Of a stretch of 47,641 nucleotides of DNA, positions 38,345 to 46,454 are shown in pieces. The DNA comes from Eggerthellales bacterium (lineage in GTDB: Bacteria; Actinomycetota; Coriobacteriia; Coriobacteriales; Eggerthellaceae), in NCBI GenBank assembly GCA_029101185.1, contig JAQXQN010000151.1:1-47641 (forward strand), given 5' to 3'. The notes under the pieces were generated by a model. That model was not told where the DNA came from and searched no databases. It worked only from the letters and a program-made list of their open reading frames with translations. The translations under genes were made by a program, and so were the position numbers. Positions within the stretch are counted from its first letter, which is position 1. Every line of letters begins with the position of its first letter.

Positions 38345-38467
38345 CAACCTTTCAATTCCATGACGCGTATCTGCACCGTTCCTTACACTGGCTTCGGGCA
38401 GGATTCATCAGGAGTCAGACTCAATTCTAATTAACTTTTGTCCCGATCCTTTCAGGAAGCTTTCTAA
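38345..38467 (-). promoter_or_regulatory. Conserved upstream element copy B (upstream of HTH gene)
   Basis: TTCAATTccATGAcgcgTATCTGcaCcGTTCCTTACaCTGG. Confidence 0.6.
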
Positions 38468-38628
38468 AAATCCTCCAAACCTGTCAGAAATCTCTTCAAA
38501 TCATTGGGTTTTTCCCTGATTAGTCCTGAAAAGCTTTACGGAATCCATCAAGAATTCCCGTCCCGTGCTAGGATTTTTCCCAGGACCTTTCGCCAGCCCC
38601 CACCTTTTCCATCACAAAGTGAGCATCC

Positions 38629-39453
38629 ATGACGTCACCTGATTCCACCCAAGAACCCACATCTGCAGAAAGCCACTCCGTCAAGTATTTCTTTTTCGAC
38701 TATGACGGAACCCTGGCAATACCCCGGACGCGCACCATTCCCCAAGACACTCTTGATGTCCTTGACCAGCTGCGCAAAAAAGGCCACGTGGTGGCCCTGG
38801 CCACAGGTAGGATGCAGTGCAACGCCCTGGACTACATATCCTCCGCGGGCATCTCTAATCTGGTGGCAGACGGCGGATATTCGGTGACCATAGACGGCAC
38901 CCTGACGTGGATGTCCCCTCTTGACCTGGAGATGTGCAAGGATTTCCTGCACAGGCTCGACGCGGCAGACATTCCTTGGGCGGTGCAGACCGAAAACATC
39001 CTGACCCGCTACACCCCAAACCCCCGGTTTGAGTCCCTCTCGGAGGATTACTACGTAGCCACCCAGCTTGTCCCGGATCTGCGCATCGAGGATCTGACCC
39101 AGGTGTTGAAAATCTACCTTCCCTGCACCCTTGAGCAGGAGGAACAATGGACCCGGGAAGGGTTATTTGATGGGGTGCCGGCAATCAGGTACAACTCCAC
39201 CAGCGTGTTTATCGAGCCCATGGACAAGCAGCTTGGCATCAAACGTATGCTCGACCACTTCAAGGCGCCCTACCAGGACGCCGTGGTCTTTGGCGACGGC
39301 CTCAACGATATAAGCATGTTCATCCCCGAATGGACCAGTATCGCCATGGGCAACGCCCACCCTCGGCTCAAGGAGCTAGCAGATTACGTCACCGACGACT
39401 GCGACAAGGGGGGCATTGCCAACGCCTGCAGGCATTTCGGCTGGATTGATTAG
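38629..39453 (+). CDS. HAD-IIB (Cof-type) hydrolase
   Basis: FFFDYDGTLAIPRTRTIPQDTLDVLDQLRKKGHVVALATGR, VFGDGLNDISMF. Confidence 0.95.
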   Translation: MTSPDSTQEPTSAESHSVKYFFFDYDGTLAIPRTRTIPQDTLDVLDQLRKKGHVVALATGRMQCNALDYISSAGISNLVADGGYSVTIDGTLTWMSPLDLEMCKDFLHRLDAADIPWAVQTENILTRYTPNPRFESLSEDYYVATQLVPDLRIEDLTQVLKIYLPCTLEQEEQWTREGLFDGVPAIRYNSTSVFIEPMDKQLGIKRMLDHFKAPYQDAVVFGDGLNDISMFIPEWTSIAMGNAHPRLKELADYVTDDCDKGGIANACRHFGWID

Positions 39454-39458
39454 CGAGA

Positions 39459-40475
39459 TTAAATCACCTGGTTGGTTTCGGACAAGGTGCAGTACATGAT
39501 GGCTTTAATGGAGTGCATGCGGTTTTCCGCCTGGTCAAACACCTTAGAGTACGGAGCGGAGAACACCTGGTCGGACACTTCCATCTCGGTGATGCCAAAC
39601 TTCTTGGCAATATCCGCGCCAATGGTGGTCTTGGTGTCGTGGAAGGCGGGCAGGCAGTGCAGGAAGATGGCGCCGGGGGCACACATGTCCATGACCTGGG
39701 GGGTTACCCGATAAGGCTGCAGGGTGGCAATGCGCTCGGCCCAGACCTCCTCGGGCTCGCCCATAGAGACCCACACGTCGGTATAAATCACATCGGCGCC
39801 GGTGCAGGCCGCAGCCACATCCTCGGTAAGGGTGATGGTGCAGCCGTTGGCCTGGGCGATGGGCAGGGACGCTTCGACAACATCATCAGAGGGCATGCAG
39901 GAGGCAGGGCCGCATGCCACAAAGTTCATGCCCATCTTGGCGCACACCACCATCAGAGACCGGGCCACGTTGTTCTTGGCGTCACCCATAAACACCAGGG
40001 TCTTGCCCTTGATGTTGTCATGGCCGAAGTGCTCCTGGACGGTCATGATGTCGGCGATCATCTGGGTGGGGTGCCACTCGGTGGTCAGGCCGTTCCACAC
40101 CGGCACGCTGGAATTCTCTGCCAGGCACTCCACGTCCTCCTGGGCAAAGCCCCGAAACTCGATGCCGTCGTAGAAGCGGGAGAGCACCTGGGCAGTATCG
40201 GCGATGGACTCCTTCTTGCCCATTTGGGAACCGCTCGGATCAAGATAGGTCACCCCCATGCCCAGATCCATGCCGCCCACCTCAAAGGCGCAGCGGGTAC
40301 GGGTGGAGGTCTTCTGGAAGAGCAGCACGATGTTCTTGCCCTCAAGGTAGCGATGAGGCGTCCCGGCCTTCTTCATGGCCTTCAGGGCATGGGCGGTATC
40401 CAACAGATACTCCAGCTCTTGGGTGGAAAAGTCCAAATCCTTCAGGAAATGACGGTTGTACAGATTGACGCCCAT
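39459..40475 (-). CDS. argF: Ornithine carbamoyltransferase
   Basis: LLFQKTSTRTRCAFEVGGMDLGMGVTYLDPSGSQMGKKESIADTAQVLSRFYDGIEFRG; FLHCLPAFHD. Confidence 0.95.
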   Translation of the reverse strand: MGVNLYNRHFLKDLDFSTQELEYLLDTAHALKAMKKAGTPHRYLEGKNIVLLFQKTSTRTRCAFEVGGMDLGMGVTYLDPSGSQMGKKESIADTAQVLSRFYDGIEFRGFAQEDVECLAENSSVPVWNGLTTEWHPTQMIADIMTVQEHFGHDNIKGKTLVFMGDAKNNVARSLMVVCAKMGMNFVACGPASCMPSDDVVEASLPIAQANGCTITLTEDVAAACTGADVIYTDVWVSMGEPEEVWAERIATLQPYRVTPQVMDMCAPGAIFLHCLPAFHDTKTTIGADIAKKFGITEMEVSDQVFSAPYSKVFDQAENRMHSIKAIMYCTLSETNQVI

Positions 40476-40548
40476 GACGGCCTCCTTACGTATATGCGGG
40501 ACATGCATCGCCCAATGATGCGTGGTTGCTGGATGAGTATGCATCCTA

Positions 40549-40575
40549 CTGCATTTTCAAGCATTTTTATGCAAT
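40549..40575 (-). promoter_or_regulatory. Candidate ArgR (ARG) box(es) upstream of argF
   Basis: Inverted GCAT-TTTT-ATGC at 40561-40572 with adjacent tgcattttcaagcat in an AT-rich island. Confidence 0.4.
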
Positions 40576-40737
40576 TTGGCACATTTTTAACCAGGAATAC
40601 CACAAGCACGAAAAAGAGGGCCTGTCTCCCCTCCAATTGACAAGCCCCCAGGTTCTTGCCGAAGCGCATTTCCAACCACGGCAATACCGTTTCGATTGTA
40701 CACCCGTCTGCAGTTTCCTGCATCATTTTGCTAGGGA

Positions 40738-41343
40738 TTAGAGCACGCGACGGGATTCTATGGCCCGACCCAAGGTCACTTCGTCAGCATACTCAAGGTC
40801 TCCACCCACGGGAAGGCCGCTAGCCAGCCGCGTGACCTTCAGCCCTAGAGGCTTGATCAGTCGGGCCAGATAGGCCGCGGTGGTCTCACCCTCCACATTG
40901 GGGTTGGTGGCAATCACCACCTCGCCGATGTCCTCCGATGCCAGCCGAGCCATCAACTCCGCCACCCGCAGGTCTTCCACCCCCACCCCGTCCATGGGAG
41001 AGAGGGCCCCGCCAAGCACGTGGTAAACGCCGGAATAGGCTCCCGTGCGCTCGATGGCGGCAATGTCTCTGGGCTCACTGACCACGCAGATAATGGTGTT
41101 GTCCCGGCGCACCGACGAGCAAATCTCGCACAGGTCATCCTGGGCATAGTTGTAGCACTGAGAGCAGAAATGCACGGTGTCCTTGACCCGGACGATGGCC
41201 TCGGAAAGCCTCACCACGGTGTCACGGTCCGTGTTCAGCATCCAATAGGCAATGCGCTGGGCGCTTTTCGGACCGATGCCGGGCAGGCGCTCAAGTTCGT
41301 CAAGGAGTGTCTGGATTGCAGGGGAGGATTCCACGGGGCGCAC
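40738..41343 (-). CDS. recR: Recombination protein RecR
   Basis: [36 protein letters not shown] zinc motif, TOPRIM. Confidence 0.97.
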   Translation of the reverse strand: MRPVESSPAIQTLLDELERLPGIGPKSAQRIAYWMLNTDRDTVVRLSEAIVRVKDTVHFCSQCYNYAQDDLCEICSSVRRDNTIICVVSEPRDIAAIERTGAYSGVYHVLGGALSPMDGVGVEDLRVAELMARLASEDIGEVVIATNPNVEGETTAAYLARLIKPLGLKVTRLASGLPVGGDLEYADEVTLGRAIESRRVL

Positions 41344-41388
41344 GCTTTCGCAGTTCAGAGCCGTATAGCGGATGTCGAAGCGTCCTGG

Positions 41389-41700
41389 CTACATCAGGCC
41401 GGGGATGTTCATGCCCCCGGTTGCGGCGGAAAGACGGGCGTTGGCCTTTGCGGAGACCGCAGCCAGAGCGGCGTTTGCGGCGGCAAGGACCACGTCCTGG
41501 AGCATCTCCACGTCCTCGGGATCCACTGCCTCAGGATCAATGGTGACAGAAACCAGGGTCATGTCACCCTTGGCAACCACCTTGACCATGCCGCCGCCTG
41601 CGGTGGCCTCGGCGGTCATATCCTTGATCTCGTCCTGGGCCTTGGCCAGCTGCGCCTGCATCTTCTGGGCCTGACGCATCATCTGCTGCATCTGATTCAT
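41389..41700 (-). CDS. YbaB/EbfC family nucleoid-associated protein
   Basis: MNQMQQMMRQAQKMQAQLAKAQDEIKDMTAEATAGGGMVKVVAKGDMTLVSVTIDPE. Confidence 0.95.
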   Translation of the reverse strand: MNQMQQMMRQAQKMQAQLAKAQDEIKDMTAEATAGGGMVKVVAKGDMTLVSVTIDPEAVDPEDVEMLQDVVLAAANAALAAVSAKANARLSAATGGMNIPGLM

Positions 41701-41820
41701 GGGGGCTCCTATCACGTGTTTTAGTTGCATTTTTAGTTGGTACGGCGGGTTAGCCTACCATATACGCATCGGTTTAGTCCTTGCAAACGACCATCTGCGC
41801 GGCATCTACGCCACGGGGAC

Positions 41821-41870
41821 GCCGCACCGGGTGCCGAACCCGCGCGCCGCACCGAGTGCCAGACCGCGCG
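41821..41870. repeat. 25-bp GC-rich direct repeat, two copies, between dnaX and ybaB
   Basis: gccgcaccgggtgccgaacccgcgc / gccgcaccgagtgccagaccgcgc. Confidence 0.75.
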
Positions 41871-41891
41871 CCAGGCCGGGCGCAGCGCGGC

Positions 41892-44510
41892 CTAATACTC
41901 CGACACCTCCGACATATTCACCCCGAATGCGCCGAAGATATCCTCCATTGCCATCTCCGGGCCTGCAGGCTCCGAGGATTGAGGAGTTTGATCCTGGGCA
42001 GCGGCATCTGCCTTGGACGATTCGGCAGCCTCCATGGCCTGGGCCTTGAACTTCATGAAGTCCTGGGCAACCTGGGCCTGGGCCGCAGTGGGCTCGGGCT
42101 CCTGCCCAACCCCGGGCCATCCTTCGGGCTCGACGGTGCCCTTGGCGTTTTTCGGGTCAGGCATGGAGTCAAACCCTAGTTCAAGCCCTACGGGATATGG
42201 GTCTACCGGCTCGGGCCCGTCAGGCATCACCGAGGTGTGGGTGGCAGGCTTTCGGGCAACCGAGCGCGCAGCGGGCGCGGAGACGGAGAAGGGATTCACC
42301 TCAGGCACCACGAACTTAGACTCGGAGGGCACCGGGGATGGGGCCGCTACTGGGGTCGGGACCGGAGCTGGGGCTGGCGCTGGGGCCGGGGCTTGGACCG
42401 CTACTGGGGCCGGGGCCGGGGCCGGGGCTGGGGCCGCTACTGGGGCCGAGGCCGGGACCGGCGCCGCCGTTGGCGCCGCAGCCGGCAGGTCCTCCCAGGG
42501 AGGTATGGACCCGAAGTCCTCATACCCATACCCAGCAGCATCAGCATCGGAATAAGGAACCACGTCTTCCTGGGGAGGCTGCGTGTCAGGAGTCACCGGA
42601 ACCTGCTTGCCACGCTGCACGAATTTGGGCTTAGCCACAGGCGCATTGGTGACCACGTCCTTCGTGGCAGCAACAACCGCCGCCGCATCAAAGCCTTGAC
42701 CAGGCTTTTTACGAGATACCTGGGCGGCAGAACCAGCAGAGCCCCCAAAGGATGGCGTTCTCGCAGAGGATCTCGCAGCGCTGGCAGCAGCAATCGCCGC
42801 AGCCGCAGCTCCGGAACCCGAAGCAGGCTGGGCCTTCACCACCTGGAACGGCACGTCTTCGCCAAAGGCGTCCCGAAGGCATTCGGCAAGAGCCGCCTGC
42901 ACCTCTGCCCCTTGGGCGATGTTATAGGCAAAATCGTTCTCCTCGGGATACTGCAGCAGCACGCCAGAGGCGCTCTGGTCAGGAGCAATCTGAGCAGACA
43001 TCAGCAAAGACCCCCACGCCGCCTTCTTGCCTTTCAAAAGCTTGAGGGCCGCCTGCCAATGTCTCTGCAGCGAGATTGGATTGGCAATCTTTGCCGCAAC
43101 CCCCGAGGCTGCCCCGGCGGAAGGAATGGCCGAAGCCTGTGCAGCAGGTGTCGAAGCGACCTGGACCGCCGGCGCAGCGGGCGCCTGCGCAACAGGTCGA
43201 ACCACGGCTGGCACAGCGGGCGCGGCAGCTGCGGGACGAGGCGCGGGCACCGCAGCTGGTGCGGATACCGCAGGTCGGGGCGCTGGTGCAGGCGCAGGCG
43301 CCGCAGCTGGTGCAACCGCCGCAGCTGGTGCAACCGCCGCAGCTGGCGCACCTGCAAAAGGCCCGGAGGCAAGGGCCTGCTCAAGCACCTCCACCCGAGC
43401 AGCCAAGGATTCAAGGGTCAAATCCGTTTCCGGCCTGGTTGCCCTCACCAAAAACAGCTCAAAGGTCATTCGCGGGTTAGAGGAGGTCTTCAGCTCCGTG
43501 CCCATCTTGCCCAGCTCATCCAAAAGGAAGGCAAGCCTATCCGGGCCGAACCCTTTCGCCTGGTTGCGCAACCCCTCAAGCTCATCCGCCGATGCAGAAA
43601 TGGCAGCCTGGCCACCGGTGACCTGCAGCACATACAGGTCCCTCACCCGCATGGTGAGCCCCTTTGCAAACTGAGCCAGATCCGTGCCGTTTTGCACCAG
43701 CTGCTCAAGCCAGCCAAAGGCCCCACCTGCATCCCGCCTGGCCAGGCACTCAACCAACGTATCCAGCTCCTCAGAGGAGGAAACCCCCAACGCCAGTTTT
43801 GCTGCATCAAGGGACGCTTCGCCATTCCCAAAGGCAATCACCTGCTCAAGGGAGGTCAACGCGTCGCGCATGCCTCCTTGGGCGCGGGCCGCCACCATCT
43901 GCAGGGCGCCCGGATCATATCCCACCTGCTCGGCCTGGCAGACCTGCTCAAGGCGGGAGACAATCTCAGGCTCGGTGAGCCGATGAAAGTCAAAGCGCTG
44001 GCACCGGGACAGGATGGTCTCGGGAATTTTCTGGGGGTCGGTGGTACACATGATAAACACCACGTGGGCCGGAGGCTCCTCAAGGGTCTTGAGCAGGGCG
44101 TTAAAGGCCGGCACCGTGAGCATGTGGACCTCGTCGATGATGTAAATCTTCCGACGGCCAAAGGTGGGGGCGAACTGAACGCGCCCGATAATCTCCTCGC
44201 GCACATTTTCCACGCCGGTGCGGCTAGCGGCGTCCATTTCGTTCACGTCGGGGTGGATGCCCAAGGTGATCTGGCGACATTGCTCGCAGGTGTCATCCGG
44301 CTGAGGGGTGGGGCCGCTTTCGCACAGCAGGGCCTTGGCAAGAATGCGGGCAGTGGTGGTCTTTCCCGTGCCCCGGGGGCCGCAGAACAGGTAGGCGTGG
44401 GAGACTTTGTCCGACTCGATGGCGTTTTTCAGGGTCCGCTCTATATGGGTCTGGCCCACAACATCGTTAAACGTCTGGGGACGATACTTCCTGTACAAGG
44501 CCTCAGCCAT
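41892..44510 (-). CDS. dnaX: DNA polymerase III subunits gamma/tau with Ala/Pro-rich C-terminal region
   Basis: MAEALYRKYRPQTFNDVVGQTHIERTLKNAI, LFCGPRGTGKTTTARILAKALLC, IYIIDEVHMLT. Confidence 0.96.
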   Translation of the reverse strand: MAEALYRKYRPQTFNDVVGQTHIERTLKNAIESDKVSHAYLFCGPRGTGKTTTARILAKALLCESGPTPQPDDTCEQCRQITLGIHPDVNEMDAASRTGVENVREEIIGRVQFAPTFGRRKIYIIDEVHMLTVPAFNALLKTLEEPPAHVVFIMCTTDPQKIPETILSRCQRFDFHRLTEPEIVSRLEQVCQAEQVGYDPGALQMVAARAQGGMRDALTSLEQVIAFGNGEASLDAAKLALGVSSSEELDTLVECLARRDAGGAFGWLEQLVQNGTDLAQFAKGLTMRVRDLYVLQVTGGQAAISASADELEGLRNQAKGFGPDRLAFLLDELGKMGTELKTSSNPRMTFELFLVRATRPETDLTLESLAARVEVLEQALASGPFAGAPAAAVAPAAAVAPAAAPAPAPAPRPAVSAPAAVPAPRPAAAAPAVPAVVRPVAQAPAAPAVQVASTPAAQASAIPSAGAASGVAAKIANPISLQRHWQAALKLLKGKKAAWGSLLMSAQIAPDQSASGVLLQYPEENDFAYNIAQGAEVQAALAECLRDAFGEDVPFQVVKAQPASGSGAAAAAIAAASAARSSARTPSFGGSAGSAAQVSRKKPGQGFDAAAVVAATKDVVTNAPVAKPKFVQRGKQVPVTPDTQPPQEDVVPYSDADAAGYGYEDFGSIPPWEDLPAAAPTAAPVPASAPVAAPAPAPAPAPVAVQAPAPAPAPAPVPTPVAAPSPVPSESKFVVPEVNPFSVSAPAARSVARKPATHTSVMPDGPEPVDPYPVGLELGFDSMPDPKNAKGTVEPEGWPGVGQEPEPTAAQAQVAQDFMKFKAQAMEAAESSKADAAAQDQTPQSSEPAGPEMAMEDIFGAFGVNMSEVSEY

Positions 44511-44583
44511 GAAAACCCCCTTGCCGACACGCCGCCTGCATATAACAAAACAGGCCGGGAACGCGTCCCGACCTGCGAATTTC

Positions 44584-44657
44584 TGGCTGGACCACAGGGA
44601 TTCGAACCCCGACTAAAGGCACCAAAAACCCTTGTGCTGCCATTACACCATGGTCCA
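44584..44657 (-). tRNA. tRNA-Gln (anticodon UUG), CCA encoded
   Basis: Minus strand TGGACCATGGTGTAATGGCAGC...TTTTGGT...GGTTCGAATCC...TGGTCCAGCCA. Confidence 0.92.
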
Positions 44658-44757
44658 ACGTACGCGCATTCCGCGCAGCGAGGCGTTATTATACAGCAAA
44701 TCGCCCGCCGCTCCCAAGACGCGGCGCCGAATAGAGAACCTCCAGAAAGGCCACCCC

Positions 44758-45573
44758 ATGATTAACGTCCTTGGAACCGTGCAGGCCCTCATTGCGATTG
44801 TTCCCGCCATCATCCTCTGCGTCATGATTTACCGGATGGACAAGGTGGAGAAGGAACCTGTGGGGCTCATTATCCTTACATTTATATTAGGAGGAGTTGC
44901 CGCCGCGCCGATCCTCGTCTGCGAGATTGCCGTGGACGCGGCCCTGGGATGGCTCAAGTACCAAGGCCCCCTGGGCATGCTGCTGTTCATGCTTTTGGGC
45001 GTAGCCCTGATCGAGGAATTCTTCAAGCTGATGGCAACCATGCCCGCCTACAAGTCCCGACACTTCAACTACACCTTTGACGGGGTGGTGTACTGCGCCT
45101 CTGCAGCATTGGGGTACGCGTGCCTGGAAAATATCCTCTACATTGTGGGGGATCCCAGTTGGATGAACACCGCCGTCGTCCGCGGCGTCCTTGCTGTGCC
45201 CGGCCACATGTGCGACGGCATCTTCATGGGCGTGTTCCTGGGAATGGCCAAGTACTATTCCGTCCGAGGCATGAAGGCAAAGTCCTGGGGGTTTGTGGGC
45301 CTGTGCCTGGCCGCCCCTATCACGGAGCACATGATTTACGACACCCTATGCCAATTTGGCACCCTGTATGTCCTGCTCTGGTCCGTATTCGTGTACGTGA
45401 TGGCCTTTATTGCGGTAGGCATGACCAAGGGCAAGCACGACAAACCCATTTTCTTTGACCCCCGCGTCAGCCCCTACAGCAACCAGTACTGGCAGCGGGC
45501 CCCGTACTTCGACAACCCCCGGCACCCCTATCAGCAAGACATCGCCGCCCAGTACCAGCAGCCCCGCAGATAG
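44758..45573 (+). CDS. PrsW-like intramembrane metalloprotease
   Basis: Multi-TM with GVALIEEFFKLMA, ALGYACLENILYI, VPGHMCDGIFMG motifs. Confidence 0.85.
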   Translation: MINVLGTVQALIAIVPAIILCVMIYRMDKVEKEPVGLIILTFILGGVAAAPILVCEIAVDAALGWLKYQGPLGMLLFMLLGVALIEEFFKLMATMPAYKSRHFNYTFDGVVYCASAALGYACLENILYIVGDPSWMNTAVVRGVLAVPGHMCDGIFMGVFLGMAKYYSVRGMKAKSWGFVGLCLAAPITEHMIYDTLCQFGTLYVLLWSVFVYVMAFIAVGMTKGKHDKPIFFDPRVSPYSNQYWQRAPYFDNPRHPYQQDIAAQYQQPRR

Positions 45574-45600
45574 GCTCAGCACCAATAATCATTTCAGAAT

Positions 45601-45631
45601 AACGAAGGGTCCCAACTTGGGACCCTTTGTT
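45601..45631. terminator. Bidirectional terminator-like hairpin between convergent genes
   Basis: aacgaagggtccc-aactt-gggaccctttgtt, 13-bp stem with one G-T. Confidence 0.7.
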
Positions 45632-45715
45632 ATGGTGCGTCATATTCTCGGGACGAAATCCGCCCAGATGCCGGCTTGTTTGCTGGAATCAGCCGCCCTA
45701 CTGGAGCCAGCCGGT

Positions 45716-46123
45716 TTACTGACCGCTGTTGTACGGCTCAGTGGTGTAGGTGGTAGAACCCACCTTCAGCTGGCCGTCGGAAGTGAGAACCAAGGTGTCA
45801 CCAGGGGCAATAGAAACTCCGTAGAAGTCATAGTTCCACGCGGTGTTGGTGATAATCCCCACGTCGTAGAGCTCTGCGCCGGTGGCCTCAAGGGTCACGT
45901 CCACATAGGAGCCGTCATCGATGCCCTGGGCAATGGGGTCTCCCCAGGAAGGATTCTCGGGGGAGTTCACATACAAAGAGCCGATCCTCTCGCCCACCTG
46001 GTTCTCAAAGCGGAAGCCATCTGAAGGCGCTGCGGAAGATCCGCTCCCTCCACAGGCAACCAGCGCCAGGCAGCTGGCAAGCGCGACGGTAATAAGACCG
46101 ATGAGAAGTGTCCTCTTCTTCAT
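45716..46123 (-). CDS. Small putative lipoprotein
   Basis: MKKRTLLIGLITVALASCLALVACGGSGSS signal peptide with lipobox LVAC. Confidence 0.8.
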   Translation of the reverse strand: MKKRTLLIGLITVALASCLALVACGGSGSSAAPSDGFRFENQVGERIGSLYVNSPENPSWGDPIAQGIDDGSYVDVTLEATGAELYDVGIITNTAWNYDFYGVSIAPGDTLVLTSDGQLKVGSTTYTTEPYNSGQ

Positions 46124-46454
46124 CCTTTCCTCCTCTTGGTGTTGGGCACCTGCATATTAGAGCCCGCGGGTTGCATCCCTTTCCTTTGATGCTAGCCGCA
46201 TTGTACCAGTAATGGCGCAACCCACGAAGTCATTAACCGTCCGACCGCGCACCTATCACCCCGCAATTTGCCAAAATCCTCGGCCTGTGGCCAGAAAATG
46301 CCCCCGGCATAGGTCTCTTCGCCATGGCTGCGGTATATTTTCCAGGTCATCAAGAATTGGCATCCGCCCGCAACACCCTCGGGAGAAACCGCCGGGGGAT
46401 TGCGAGTGAAACCGCCAGCAAATCATCAGTTAACCACCAGAGAATCGAGCCACC

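Noticed and set aside
42300-42470. Repetitive ggggctggggccg tract
   Set aside because: Simple Ala-Pro codon repeat in the dnaX tau linker; common low-complexity region.
42237-44765. 842-aa + strand ORF opposite dnaX
   Set aside because: Arg/Gly-rich shadow frame of the Ala/Pro-rich dnaX coding region; dnaX has clear family motifs, and high GC removes stops from antisense frames.
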